Assembly (NCBI RefSeq): GCF_001701025.1
Contig: NZ_CP016793.1
Span: 6,944,001-7,008,000 of the forward strand
From: Lentzea guizhouensis
Lineage (GTDB): Bacteria; Actinomycetota; Actinomycetes; Mycobacteriales; Pseudonocardiaceae
DNA length: 64,000 bases
Direction: 5' to 3'
The notes beneath the pieces are model-generated. The model saw only the letters and a program-made list of their open reading frames with translations, searched no databases and was not told the DNA's origin. The position numbers were made by a program, and so were the translations under genes. The stretch's first letter is position 1, and every line of letters begins with the position of its first letter. Below, in pieces: positions 34,097 through 42,609 of this stretch.

Positions 34097-34935
34097 CAGC
34101 CGCGTGCGTGGATCACGGCAAGAGCGTGCTCACGGGCCGGTGCGCTCAACCGGGTGTTCAGCTCCTCGAACAACGCCTCCGCGGTTACGCCGTTCCACCC
34201 CGGCGGCAGCAGCGCCAGCGGCAGGCCGGGGTCGCTGTAGGGCAGGCGGCGCCACTGGGTCAGCATCGGCACGTACGTCTGGAACGCCTGCGAGGCGCTG
34301 ATCGAGGCGGGCAGCGCGGCCAGGACCGGGCGGTGGCGGCGCAGGAAGTCCGCGTACAGGTCGGCCAGCTCGTCGAGGTCCCACCAGGCCCGCACCTTCG
34401 AGCGCAGGTCGCCGAACGCGAAGTGGTGACCGGCGAAGATGTCCACGTACTCGGCCAGGCCGCGGCGGGCCAGGGTGCGCCTGGTCTCGGCGGCGAGGTT
34501 GCCCGGTGCGATCCACACGCCCGGCGCTGTGGTGCCGAAACCCAGCTGGGTCAGGCTGGTGCGCAGCTCGTGGCGCTTCTCGCGTTCGGACTCCGGTACG
34601 GAGAACACGACCACCAGCCAGCCGTCGTCGGTGGTGGCGCGGCGGCGTTCGAAGATCCGCGCGTCGCCCTCCGCGAGCGTCTCCAGGGTCGGTTCGGCCA
34701 GCGCGTAGCCGGCGGCGCCCTCGCGCCGGTCGCTGATCACCACGCCGCGGCGCTTCAGCCGGGAGATCGACGAGCGCACGGCCTGGCCCTCCACGCCCAG
34801 CTCCGCCATCAGCCCGACGACCGACGCCACCGACAGCCAGTTGTCCTCGCCGCGCGCGTACAGGCCGAAGATCGTGACGATGAGCGGCCCGAGCCGGTCG
34901 CGCCCGGCGAGTGCCACGTCGGCGTCACTGTTCAC
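34096..34935 (-). CDS. PaaX-family transcriptional regulator
   Basis: 279 residues with the PaaX layout: an N-terminal winged helix (about 10-75; LIVTIFGLYARGEDNWLSVA, AVRSSISRLKRRGVV), a central domain (WLVVVFSVPESEREKRHELR, TAPGVWIAPG) and a C-terminal domain (PYSDPGLPLALLPPGWNG). PaaX proteins repress aromatic catabolic genes and are released by aryl-CoA esters. It lies 26 bp downstream of the FAH gene, at the end of the minus-strand arm of a cluster that includes an aryl-CoA ligase, so its ligand may be the CoA thioester made there. Confidence 0.92.
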   Translation of the reverse strand: MNSDADVALAGRDRLGPLIVTIFGLYARGEDNWLSVASVVGLMAELGVEGQAVRSSISRLKRRGVVISDRREGAAGYALAEPTLETLAEGDARIFERRRATTDDGWLVVVFSVPESEREKRHELRTSLTQLGFGTTAPGVWIAPGNLAAETRRTLARRGLAEYVDIFAGHHFAFGDLRSKVRAWWDLDELADLYADFLRRHRPVLAALPASISASQAFQTYVPMLTQWRRLPYSDPGLPLALLPPGWNGVTAEALFEELNTRLSAPAREHALAVIHARG

Positions 34936-34961
34936 CGCGAGGTTCAGCGCCCTCTCCCTCC

Positions 34962-35813
34962 TCAGCTGAGATCCGTGAGGGTGACAGTGTTGCGCAGCTC
35001 GCCGAGACCGCTCACACGTGTCACCACCAGGTCGCCGTCGCGCAGGAAGAGCTGCGGTTCACGGGCGCTGCCGATGCCGCTGGGCGTGCCGGTGAGGATC
35101 ACGTCGCCGGCGCGCAACGTCATGCCGTGGCTCAGCTCGGCGATGATCCGCGCGAACGAGAACGCCATGTCCGTGCTGGAGGCGTTCTGCAGCAGCTGCC
35201 CGTTGACCTCGCACTGCACCTGCAGGGCCGACAGGTCCACGGAGTCGGTCGTCGTGACCCACGGACCGAGCGGCATCGTGCGGTCCAGGCTCTTGCCCTT
35301 GAGCCATTGCCCGCCGTGCGCGCGTTGGAGGTCGCGCTGGGACACGTCGTTGGCGACGAGGAAGCCGAAGACGTGGTCCAGGGCCTTCTCCTCCGGGATC
35401 GACCGGCCGTCGCGCCCGATGACCACCGCGATCTCCGCCTCGTAGTCCCACGACGTGGAGATCGCCGGGTCGTAGGCGATGTCGTCGACCGGGCCGATGA
35501 CCGTGTCCGGCCCCTTGGTGAAGAACGTCGGGCGCTCCGGCACCGACACGGGGTCCTGCCCGCCGCGCTTGCCCTGCGACTCCAGGAAGTGGTCGAGGTA
35601 GTTCCAGCCCGTGCACAGGACGTCCCGGTTGAAGCGGTGCAGCGGTGACTCCAGCCGCAGCGAGGACAACGGCAGCACCTCACCGCGCTCACCCGCGGCG
35701 CCACCTCGCACGATGTCGTCGACCGTCGTGTCCAGCAACGTGATCGACTGCGCGGCCTCGTCCACGACACCCGCGCGGCGCACGCCGCCGACGGTCACAG
35801 ATGCCAGCTTCAC
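34962..35813 (-). CDS. Fumarylacetoacetate hydrolase-family enzyme
   Basis: 283 residues of the FAH superfamily. Metal-binding and catalytic parts are DYEAEIAVVIGRDGRSIPEE, FGFLVANDVSQRDLQ, KSLDRTMPLGPWV and DVILTGTPSGIG. Members hydrolyse, hydrate or decarboxylate 2-oxo dienoates after ring cleavage of aromatic compounds. The neighbours (RidA, cupin, aryl-CoA ligase, monooxygenase) fit such a lower-pathway role. The ATG at 35813 is at the expected N terminus. It lies between RidA (upstream, 36-bp gap) and PaaX. Confidence 0.9.
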   Translation of the reverse strand: MKLASVTVGGVRRAGVVDEAAQSITLLDTTVDDIVRGGAAGERGEVLPLSSLRLESPLHRFNRDVLCTGWNYLDHFLESQGKRGGQDPVSVPERPTFFTKGPDTVIGPVDDIAYDPAISTSWDYEAEIAVVIGRDGRSIPEEKALDHVFGFLVANDVSQRDLQRAHGGQWLKGKSLDRTMPLGPWVTTTDSVDLSALQVQCEVNGQLLQNASSTDMAFSFARIIAELSHGMTLRAGDVILTGTPSGIGSAREPQLFLRDGDLVVTRVSGLGELRNTVTLTDLS

Positions 35814-35849
35814 TATCGCGTCTCCATTTCGCTGATCATGAAAACGCTA

Positions 35850-36269
35850 TTACGATTCAGGAGTGATCAGCCGGTGCTCCGGGATCACGGCCACGCCGAG
35901 GATCTCGATGAGGGCCTCCGGTTGCCACAGCGCGGTGCAGCCGATGCCCGCCATGGCCGGGTAGACGGGCCCGGCGAGCTCGCGCCACACCTCGCCGATC
36001 GCCTTGCCGTTGGCCTGGTAGTCCGGGATGTCGGTGAGGTAGATCGTGATGCTGACCAGGTCCTCCGGCTCGCCGCCCGCCGCGCGCAACGTGGTCAGCA
36101 CGTTGCCGAACGCCTGGCGGAACTGGGCGACGATGCCGCCGGGGACGATCTTCATCTCGGCGTCGGTGGCGGTCTGGCCGCCCAGGTGCAGCGTGGTGCC
36201 CACGAGAGTGCCGTGGGAGTAGCCGCGCGGGGAGGGAAGGCTGGCCGGGTTCACTGCTGCGGGCCTCAT
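35850..36269 (-). CDS. RidA/YjgF-family protein
   Basis: 139 residues of the RidA family with RGYSHGTLVGTTLHLGGQTA, GGIVAQFRQAFGNVLTTLRA and EDLVSITIYLTDIPDYQ. RidA proteins deaminate enamine/imine intermediates, and some members are true 2-aminomuconate deaminases in aminoaromatic degradation. Beside a 2-aminobenzoyl-CoA-type monooxygenase, a deaminase role in the same pathway is attractive but unproven. The ATG at 36269 lies a few bases from a palindrome shared with the divergent cupin operon. Confidence 0.88.
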   Translation of the reverse strand: MRPAAVNPASLPSPRGYSHGTLVGTTLHLGGQTATDAEMKIVPGGIVAQFRQAFGNVLTTLRAAGGEPEDLVSITIYLTDIPDYQANGKAIGEVWRELAGPVYPAMAGIGCTALWQPEALIEILGVAVIPEHRLITPES

Positions 36270-36272
36270 GAG

Positions 36273-36283
36273 TATTGACAATA
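36273..36283. promoter_or_regulatory. Palindrome and -35-like element between ridA and cupin operons
   Basis: TATTG-A-CAATA is a perfect inverted repeat in the 31-bp divergent gap and includes TTGACA (36275-36280), a consensus -35. AAGAAT 16 bp downstream could be a weak -10 for the cupin operon. Candidate binding site for the linked PaaX protein. Confidence 0.5.
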
Positions 36284-36300
36284 TCTGACGGCAGTGAAGA

Positions 36301-36792
36301 ATGCGATATATGGAGCCCGACTCGAGCAGGTACCAGCTCGAAGGCGACAACTCGATGTACCGGCTGCCCAGCGGCTTGGTCGCCCCGGTGGTCACGCGCG
36401 GCGGTGCGGAGAACCCGGACACCGCCAACTCCGGTGGCGCGATCCGGATCTCCGGCGTGAGCATCCAGCACACCCCGGCCACCCGGCTGTGGTTCGGCAA
36501 GGTCACCAACGAGCCCGGCTACCGCTCGGTGACCCACCACCACGGCGAGGCCGAGACCGGCGGGTACGTGCTGTCCGGCCGGGCGCGGATCTACTTCGGC
36601 GAGAGGTTCGAGGACTACGTCGACATGGAGGAGGGCGACTGGGTCTTCGTGCCGCCGTTCATGCCGCACATCGAGTGCAACCTCGACCGCACCCGGCCGC
36701 TCACCTGGATGACCACCCGCACGCCGGAGAACATCGTGGTGAACCTGGCCGACGTCCCCGACGAGGACCTGCGCGACTGGCTGACCCGATGA
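36301..36792 (+). CDS. Single-domain cupin protein, possible ring-cleaving dioxygenase
   Basis: Up to 163 residues. Both cupin motifs are complete: THHHGEAETGGYVLSG (metal ligands His, His and Glu) and GDWVFVPPFMPHIECN (third His). The start is uncertain: ATGs at 36301 and 36310 lie close to the promoter, and one at 36355 has AAGG upstream. Its size is nearer to bacterial 3-hydroxyanthranilate dioxygenase than to the two-domain gentisate dioxygenases. Within this cluster it is the best candidate for opening the ring after thioester release, but a non-enzymatic cupin cannot be excluded. Its stop overlaps the thioesterase ATG. Confidence 0.82.
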   Translation: MRYMEPDSSRYQLEGDNSMYRLPSGLVAPVVTRGGAENPDTANSGGAIRISGVSIQHTPATRLWFGKVTNEPGYRSVTHHHGEAETGGYVLSGRARIYFGERFEDYVDMEEGDWVFVPPFMPHIECNLDRTRPLTWMTTRTPENIVVNLADVPDEDLRDWLTR

Positions 36793-37682
36793 CGGCCGGC
36801 ACGTCGGCGTTCTTCACCTCGGCGGTCACGCTGAAGCAGGCGGAACCGGAGCACTTCGACCTCGCCTTCACCGCCGTCACCCAGCCCTGCCCGTGGCCCA
36901 AGGCGTACGGGGGAGACCTGGTCGCGGCCGCCGCGGCCGCCGCCATGCGCACGGTGACCGACGGCAAGTCGATGCACTCGATGCACAGCTACTTCCTGCG
37001 CCCGGCCGACATCGGTGCCGAGGTGCGCTACGAGGTGGAACTGCTTCGCGACGGCCGCGGCTACAGCACCCGGCAGGTCCGCGGCTACCAGAACGGCAAG
37101 GCCCTCTACGTCTGCCTCGCCAACTTCGCCGCCGGCGAACCGGGCGGCGCCTTCCACGCCGAGCTCACCGACGAGCTGCCCGCGCCGGAAGGACTTCCGA
37201 GCACCGCGGACCACCTCGCCGACCGCGCCGGCGGCACGATGACCGAGGAGTCCAAGGCGTACTGGTCCGGTGGTCGCAGCTTCGACATGCGGCACGTGCC
37301 CGGCCCTGTCTACCTCGCGGTGGAGGGTGATCGCGTGCCGCACCAGGCGGTGTGGCTGCGGCCGTTCGACCCGTTGCGCCAGGTCGAGGGGCTCACCGAC
37401 GCCCAGCGCGACCTCGCCGCGCTGGCCTACATGTGCGACTACACGATCCTCGAACCGGTCCTGCGCGTGCTCGACCTGCCGTGGGCGCGACCGGGGCTGG
37501 TCACCGCGAGCCTCGACCACGCCATGTGGTTCCACCGCCGCGGCCCGGTCGGCGACTGGCTGCTCTACGTGCAGGAGGCGGTCGCCGCCGACGACGGCAG
37601 GGGCCTCGGCCACGGCCGGTTCTTCACCCGCGACCACCGGCACCTCGCCACCGTTGCCCAGGAGGGCATGATCCGCGCCTGA
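36789..37682 (+). CDS. Acyl-CoA thioesterase II (double hot-dog)
   Basis: 297 residues of the TesB family. KAYGGDLVAAAAAAAMRTV and MHSMHSYFLRPADIGAEVRY belong to the first hot-dog domain; VTASLDHAMWFHRRGPVGDW in the second carries the catalytic Asp region. It hydrolyses acyl- or aroyl-CoA. The ATG overlaps the cupin stop (ATGA). Between a ring-cleavage candidate and an aryl-CoA ligase/monooxygenase pair, its likely job is to release the hydroxylated acid from CoA. Confidence 0.9.
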   Translation: MTAGTSAFFTSAVTLKQAEPEHFDLAFTAVTQPCPWPKAYGGDLVAAAAAAAMRTVTDGKSMHSMHSYFLRPADIGAEVRYEVELLRDGRGYSTRQVRGYQNGKALYVCLANFAAGEPGGAFHAELTDELPAPEGLPSTADHLADRAGGTMTEESKAYWSGGRSFDMRHVPGPVYLAVEGDRVPHQAVWLRPFDPLRQVEGLTDAQRDLAALAYMCDYTILEPVLRVLDLPWARPGLVTASLDHAMWFHRRGPVGDWLLYVQEAVAADDGRGLGHGRFFTRDHRHLATVAQEGMIRA

Positions 37683-37702
37683 CCTGCCCGGAAGGACCTG
37701 CG

Positions 37703-39280
37703 ATGGACACCTTCGCCCGCGACCACCTCCCTCCGGCGGCGCTGTGGCCGACGATCGAGTTCACGACGCCGGAGCTCACCTACCCGGACCGCCTCAACGC
37801 CGCGGCCGAGCTGATCGACGGAGCCGTGCAGCTCGACCGCCCCGCGGTGCGGACGGCGGACGGCGAGGTCTGGACCTACGGCGAACTTCGGACGCGCGCC
37901 AACCAGGTCGCGCAGGTGCTCACCGAGGACCTCGGTCTCCAGCCGGGACAACGGGTGCTGCTGCGCTCACCCAACAACCCGTGGACGGTGGCCGCGTGGC
38001 TGGGCGTGCTCAAGGCCGGCGGTGTCGTCGTGACGACCATGGCGGCGTTGCGGACCCGTGAGCTGGCACCGGTCGTCGAACGCACGCGTCCCTCGATCGC
38101 GTTGGTGGACACCAGGTTCGTCGAGGACGTCCGCGCGTTCGAGGGGCTGACCGTGGTGGACTACGACGACCTCGCCGCCAGGTGCGGGACCAAGTCGGGC
38201 GAGTTCACCGCGGTCGACACCGCCGCGGACGACGTGGCACTGCTGGCCCCGACGTCCGGCAGCACCGGATCCCCGAAGATCACTGTGCACTTCCACCGCG
38301 ACGTCCTGTCCATCGACAACACCTTCGGCCGGCACGTGCTGCGGCTGACCGAGGACGACCTGGTGGCCTGCACGGCCCCGTTCGCCTTCACGTTCGGCCT
38401 GGGCATGCTCGTCGTCTTCCCCTTGCGCGCCGGTGCGTGCGCGTTGCTGACCGAGGCCGCCACGCCCGTCCAGGTCGCGGATCTGGTGCAGCAGCACGGG
38501 GTCACGGTGCTGGCCACCGCACCGACGGCGTACAAGGCGATCCTGCGCGAAGGCGTCGAGTCCAAGCTCGCCGGGCTGCGGACCGCGGTGTCGGCGGGTG
38601 AGCACATCCCGCGCGAGACCTGGCAACGATTACGGGACCGGTTGGGACTGAAGGTGATCGACGGCATCGGTGCCACGGAGTTGTTGCACATCTTCATCTC
38701 CGCGGCGGGCGACGACATCCGGCCCGGCTCCACCGGCAAACCCGTGCCCGGCTACCGCGCCACCGTGCTCGGCGCCGCCGGTGAGGAGCTCGGTCCCGGC
38801 GAACAGGGGCGGCTCGGCGTGATCGGCCCGGTCGGCTGCCGCTACCTCGACGACGAACGGCAGGAGGACTACGTGGTGAACGGCTGGAACGTCACCGGCG
38901 ACGTCTTCCACCGCGACGAGGACGGCTACTTCCACTACCACGCCCGCAGCGACCACATGATCGTCTCCTCCGGCTACAACATCGGCGGCCCCGAGGTCGA
39001 GGAGGCCATCGACACCCACCCGGACGTGCTGGAGTCCGCCGTCGTCGCCAAGCCGGACGACGAACGCGGCTCGGTCGTGTGCGCGTTCGTGGTGCTGCGC
39101 GAAGGTGTTGTGGGCGACGAGACGAAGGCGCGTGAGATCCAGGACCACGTCAAGCGCACCATCGCGCCCTACAAGTACCCGCGCGACGTGCGGTTCCGGA
39201 CCTCGTTGCCGCGCAACGCGAGCGGCAAGCTGCAGCGCTTCGCACTCCGCAGGATCATCGAGGACGAGGTGCTCACGTGA
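37703..39280 (+). CDS. Benzoate/2-aminobenzoate-CoA ligase-like AMP-forming enzyme
   Basis: 525 residues of the acyl-adenylate family. The phosphate loop is LAPTSGSTGSPKITVHFHRD, the A4-A5 region DGIGATELLHIFISAAGDD, and the hinge/A8 and A10 parts are ARSDHMIVSSGYNIGGPEVE and PRNASGKLQRFALR with the catalytic lysine. HIFIS and the overall order resemble benzoate-CoA and 2-aminobenzoate-CoA ligases. The ATG at 37703 follows GGAAGGA. Its stop overlaps the start of the monooxygenase gene, which uses a CoA thioester substrate, so the two steps are probably consecutive. Salicylate is an alternative substrate. Confidence 0.88.
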   Translation: MDTFARDHLPPAALWPTIEFTTPELTYPDRLNAAAELIDGAVQLDRPAVRTADGEVWTYGELRTRANQVAQVLTEDLGLQPGQRVLLRSPNNPWTVAAWLGVLKAGGVVVTTMAALRTRELAPVVERTRPSIALVDTRFVEDVRAFEGLTVVDYDDLAARCGTKSGEFTAVDTAADDVALLAPTSGSTGSPKITVHFHRDVLSIDNTFGRHVLRLTEDDLVACTAPFAFTFGLGMLVVFPLRAGACALLTEAATPVQVADLVQQHGVTVLATAPTAYKAILREGVESKLAGLRTAVSAGEHIPRETWQRLRDRLGLKVIDGIGATELLHIFISAAGDDIRPGSTGKPVPGYRATVLGAAGEELGPGEQGRLGVIGPVGCRYLDDERQEDYVVNGWNVTGDVFHRDEDGYFHYHARSDHMIVSSGYNIGGPEVEEAIDTHPDVLESAVVAKPDDERGSVVCAFVVLREGVVGDETKAREIQDHVKRTIAPYKYPRDVRFRTSLPRNASGKLQRFALRRIIEDEVLT

Positions 39281-41667
39281 AGGCCGCTCCCAAGAAGATC
39301 GCCGTCGTCGGCGGCGGCCCCGGCGGCCTGTACTTCGCCGCGCTGATGAAGCAGCTCGACCCCGCGCACGACGTCACGGTGTGGGAACGCGACGCCGCGG
39401 ACGTCACGTTCGGCTTCGGCGTGGTGTTCTCCGACGAGACCGTCGGCGGGATCGAGAACGCCGACCCGGAGTTCGCCGGCGCCATGGCCCGCCGGTTCGC
39501 CCGGTGGACCGACATCGACATCCACTACCGCGGCGAGACGCACACGGTGGGCGGGCAGGGGTTCGCCGCGATGAGCCGCAAGGAGCTGCTCGGCTTGCTG
39601 CAGCGGCGGTGCCGTGATCTCGGCGTGGCCGTGCACTTCTCGACGCCGGCGCCGTACACCGAGGACCTGCGCGCGTCGCACGACCTGGTGGTCGGGGCGG
39701 ACGGCGTCAACTCGCTGGTGCGGCAGTCCTCTTCGGACGTCTTCGGGCCGAGGCTCGACCAGCGGCACAACAGGTACATGTGGCTCGGCACGGACCTGGT
39801 GTTCGAGGCGTTCCAGTTCTTCATCAAGGACACCGAGTGGGGGACCATGCAGGTCCACGGGTACCCCTACTCGGACAGCGGGTCCACGTTCATCGTCGAG
39901 ATGCACGAGGACGTGTGGCGCCGCGCCGGCTTCGACACCGGCGAGCAGTTCCCGCCAGGCGTCTCGGACATGGCCTCGGTCGACCGGGTCCGCGAGCTGT
40001 TCGCCGAGGAACTGGCCGGACACCAGGTGTTCGCCAACAACTCGAAGTGGCTCAGCTTCACGACCGTGCGCAACGAACGGTGGCACGACGGCAACCTCGT
40101 CCTCGTCGGCGACGCCGCCCACACCGCGCACTTCTCCATCGGCTCCGGCACCAAGCTCGCGATGGAGGACTCGCTCGCCCTAGCCGCCTGTCTGCACGAA
40201 CACCGAGACGTCGAAACCGCGCTGACCGCGTACGAAGCCGAGCGCCGCCCCGTCGTGGAGTCCACCCAACGCGCCGCGCAGGCCTCGCTGGAGTGGTTCG
40301 AGAACATCGGCATGTACACCGGCCAGGAGCCGACCCGGTTCTGCTTCAACCTGCTCACCCGCTCGCGCCGGATCACCTACGACAACCTGCGCACCCGTGA
40401 CGCCGAGTTCGCCGACCGGGTCGACGCCGCGTTCGCCGCCGCGCAGGGGTTGCCCTCGACCGTGCCCGCGATGTTCCAGCCGTTCCGCTTGGGACAGTTG
40501 GAACTCAAGAACCGGGTGATCGTCTCGCCGATGGACATGTACTCGGCCGTGGACGGCGTGCCGGGCGACTTCCACCTCGTCCACCTGGGCTCGAAGGCCA
40601 TGGGCGGCGCGGGACTCGTGATGACCGAGATGGTGTGCGTGTCACCGGAAGGCCGCATCACGCCCGGCTGCACCGGTCTGTGGAACGACGAGCAGCGCGA
40701 CTCCTGGGCGCGGATCGTGTCGTTCGTGCACGAGCGCAGCACCGCGCGCATGGGCCTGCAGCTCGGCCACTCCGGCCGCAAGGGATCGACCCGGCTGATG
40801 TGGGAGGGGATGGACGTTCCGCTGCCCGACGGCAACTGGGAGACCGTCGGTCCGTCCGCGCTGCCCTACGGCCCCCAGTCACCCACCCCGCGCGAGGTGA
40901 GCCGCGCCGACCTCGACCGGGTCACCGCCGAGTTCGCCGCCGCCGCCCGCCGTGGTGCCGAGGCGGGGTTCGACCTGCTGGAACTGCACTGCGCCCACGG
41001 CTACCTGCTGTCGTCGTTCCTCTCGCCGGTCGCCAACCAGCGCACCGACGAGTACGGCGGCTCCGTCGAGAACCGCCTGCGGTACCCGTTGGAGGTCTTC
41101 GACGCCGTGCGCGCGGTGTGGCCCGCCGAGCGCCCGATGATCGTGCGCATCTCCGCGACCGACTGGGTCGACGGCGGCAACACCGAACACGACGCCGTGG
41201 AGATCGCCCGCGCGTTCATCGCCCACGGCGCCAACGGGATCGACGTCTCCTCCGGTCAGGTCACCGCTGACGAACGCCCGGCGTACGGCCGCTCCTACCA
41301 GACCCCGCTCGCCGACCGGATCCGCCACGAGGCCGCCGCCGCGACCGGCACCGCCGTCATCGCCGTCGGCGCCATCGCGTCCTACGACGACGTCAACTCG
41401 ATCCTGCTGGCCGGCCGGGCCGACCTGTGCGCACTCGGCCGCACCCACCTCTACGACCCGCACTGGACCCTGCACGCGGCCGCCGAGCAGGACCACCGCG
41501 CGGAGTGGCCCGTCCAGTACCGGGCCGGCAGCCGCAAGCCGCCGACCGCCCGCACCGACGCCGTGCGCCCACGCCTGTCGCTGCTGCGCGCGGACGAGCC
41601 GGACCGGACCGTGCACCTGCGCTGGACACCGCTGACACCACGGGAATCGGCCGTGTCAGTGCCGTGA
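39277..41667 (+). CDS. Bifunctional aryl-CoA monooxygenase/OYE reductase (2-aminobenzoyl-CoA or salicylyl-CoA 5-hydroxylase)
   Basis: 796 residues in two halves. The N-terminal flavin hydroxylase (about 1-385) has IAVVGGGPGGLYFAALMKQ, LVVGADGVNSLVR and GDAAHTAHFSIGSGTKLAME. The C-terminal old-yellow-enzyme barrel (about 395-770) has QPFRLGQLELKNRVIVSPMD, LQLGHSGRKGS, LHCAHGYLLSSFLSP and NQRTDEYGGSVENR. This fusion is the hallmark of 2-aminobenzoyl-CoA monooxygenase/reductase and of enzymes annotated as salicylyl-CoA 5-hydroxylase. It hydroxylates, and may also reduce, the ring as a CoA thioester. The start overlaps the ligase stop. The last codons overlap the first of the phased repeats upstream of the next gene. 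Confidence 0.93.
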   Translation: MKAAPKKIAVVGGGPGGLYFAALMKQLDPAHDVTVWERDAADVTFGFGVVFSDETVGGIENADPEFAGAMARRFARWTDIDIHYRGETHTVGGQGFAAMSRKELLGLLQRRCRDLGVAVHFSTPAPYTEDLRASHDLVVGADGVNSLVRQSSSDVFGPRLDQRHNRYMWLGTDLVFEAFQFFIKDTEWGTMQVHGYPYSDSGSTFIVEMHEDVWRRAGFDTGEQFPPGVSDMASVDRVRELFAEELAGHQVFANNSKWLSFTTVRNERWHDGNLVLVGDAAHTAHFSIGSGTKLAMEDSLALAACLHEHRDVETALTAYEAERRPVVESTQRAAQASLEWFENIGMYTGQEPTRFCFNLLTRSRRITYDNLRTRDAEFADRVDAAFAAAQGLPSTVPAMFQPFRLGQLELKNRVIVSPMDMYSAVDGVPGDFHLVHLGSKAMGGAGLVMTEMVCVSPEGRITPGCTGLWNDEQRDSWARIVSFVHERSTARMGLQLGHSGRKGSTRLMWEGMDVPLPDGNWETVGPSALPYGPQSPTPREVSRADLDRVTAEFAAAARRGAEAGFDLLELHCAHGYLLSSFLSPVANQRTDEYGGSVENRLRYPLEVFDAVRAVWPAERPMIVRISATDWVDGGNTEHDAVEIARAFIAHGANGIDVSSGQVTADERPAYGRSYQTPLADRIRHEAAAATGTAVIAVGAIASYDDVNSILLAGRADLCALGRTHLYDPHWTLHAAAEQDHRAEWPVQYRAGSRKPPTARTDAVRPRLSLLRADEPDRTVHLRWTPLTPRESAVSVP

Positions 41668-41703
41668 CAGCCCGGTGTCCACCCGCTCGGTCACCGTGGT
41701 GGC
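41653..41703 (+). promoter_or_regulatory. SARP-type operator: three 11-bp-phased repeats before the DUF4097 gene
   Basis: GTGTCAG (41653), GTGACAG (41664) and GTGTCCA (41675) start exactly 11 bp apart. The element ACCGTGGTGGC follows at 41693-41703. The same array, with the same 18-bp offset from third repeat to ACCGTGGTGGC, stands before the P450 gene. Repeats one helical turn apart are how SARP/AfsR activators bind, and a SARP-type gene lies between the two. Confidence 0.8.
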
Positions 41704-41738
41704 GACAACCACGGACGACGAGCACGGGAGACACCGAG

Positions 41739-42563
41739 ATGACCACCTTCACCACCCCGAACCCGATCACCGCCGCCCTCACCACCGCCGGCGCCCGCGT
41801 CCGGATCACCGCGACCGACCGCACCGACACCGTCGTCCACGTCGAGCCGGTCGACCGGACGAGCTCCCGTGACGTGCAGGTCGCCGAGCGCACCAAGGTC
41901 GACTTCGCCGATGGCGTGCTGGCGGTCAAGACGACGAAGTCGGGTGCCCGCACCGGTTCCGTCGCCATCACCGTCGAGCTGCCCGCCGGCTCAAGGCTGG
42001 TGCTGCACACCGCGTGGACCGAGGTGCGAGCCGACGGCCGCCTCGGCGACTGCGAGGTCAACCTCGGCTCCGGCCAGGTCCAGCTCGACCACGTCACCGC
42101 GGTGCGCGGTCACCTCGGTGCCGGTGCGCTGGCCGTCGGGCACGTCGCCGGGACCGCCGACATCGAGGGCGGCACCGCCGGTGTGCGCATCGGCGAGGCC
42201 GGCGGCGCCGTCAGCTACCGGGGCAGCAGCGGGAAGGTGTGGATCGGCCACGCCCGCTCCAACGTCGACCTGGGTGGTTCCAGCGGCAGCTTCGACATCG
42301 GCAGAGCGGACGGCGGGGTGGTGGCCAAGGCCGCCGACTGCCCCATCCGGATCGGCCGGGTCAGCCGCGGCCGGGTCGAGCTGATGAACGCTTCCGGCGG
42401 CATCGAGGTCGGCGTCAGCGAGGGCACCGCGGCCGAGGTCGACGCGAGGAGCACGAAGGGGCTGGTGCGCAGTTCCGTTGTGCCGCGGGGAGATGCCGCG
42501 AGCGCCGTCCGGGTGTTCGCCCGCACCAGGCTCGACGACATCGTGATCCACCCCGCTGCCTGA
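41739..42563 (+). CDS. DUF4097-family beta-helix-like protein
   Basis: 274 residues, mostly short beta strands with Gly/Asp/Ser turns (DCEVNLGSGQVQLDHVTAVR, GNVAGTADIEGG-like and FDIGRADGGVVAKAADC). This is the DUF4097 pattern of a right-handed beta-helix. There is no signal peptide or membrane segment, so it is probably cytosolic. Actinomycete DUF4097 proteins often lie beside regulators or transporters, and no biochemical role is known. The ATG at 41739 follows GGGAGACACCGAG. Its promoter has the same phased repeats as the P450 gene, so both are likely targets of the SARP-type activator next door. Confidence 0.8.
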   Translation: MTTFTTPNPITAALTTAGARVRITATDRTDTVVHVEPVDRTSSRDVQVAERTKVDFADGVLAVKTTKSGARTGSVAITVELPAGSRLVLHTAWTEVRADGRLGDCEVNLGSGQVQLDHVTAVRGHLGAGALAVGHVAGTADIEGGTAGVRIGEAGGAVSYRGSSGKVWIGHARSNVDLGGSSGSFDIGRADGGVVAKAADCPIRIGRVSRGRVELMNASGGIEVGVSEGTAAEVDARSTKGLVRSSVVPRGDAASAVRVFARTRLDDIVIHPAA

Positions 42564-42609
42564 CCGGTGTGGCGCCGCCGGGGCAGGGCGGGCTGGCAGG
42601 ATCGAGGGG

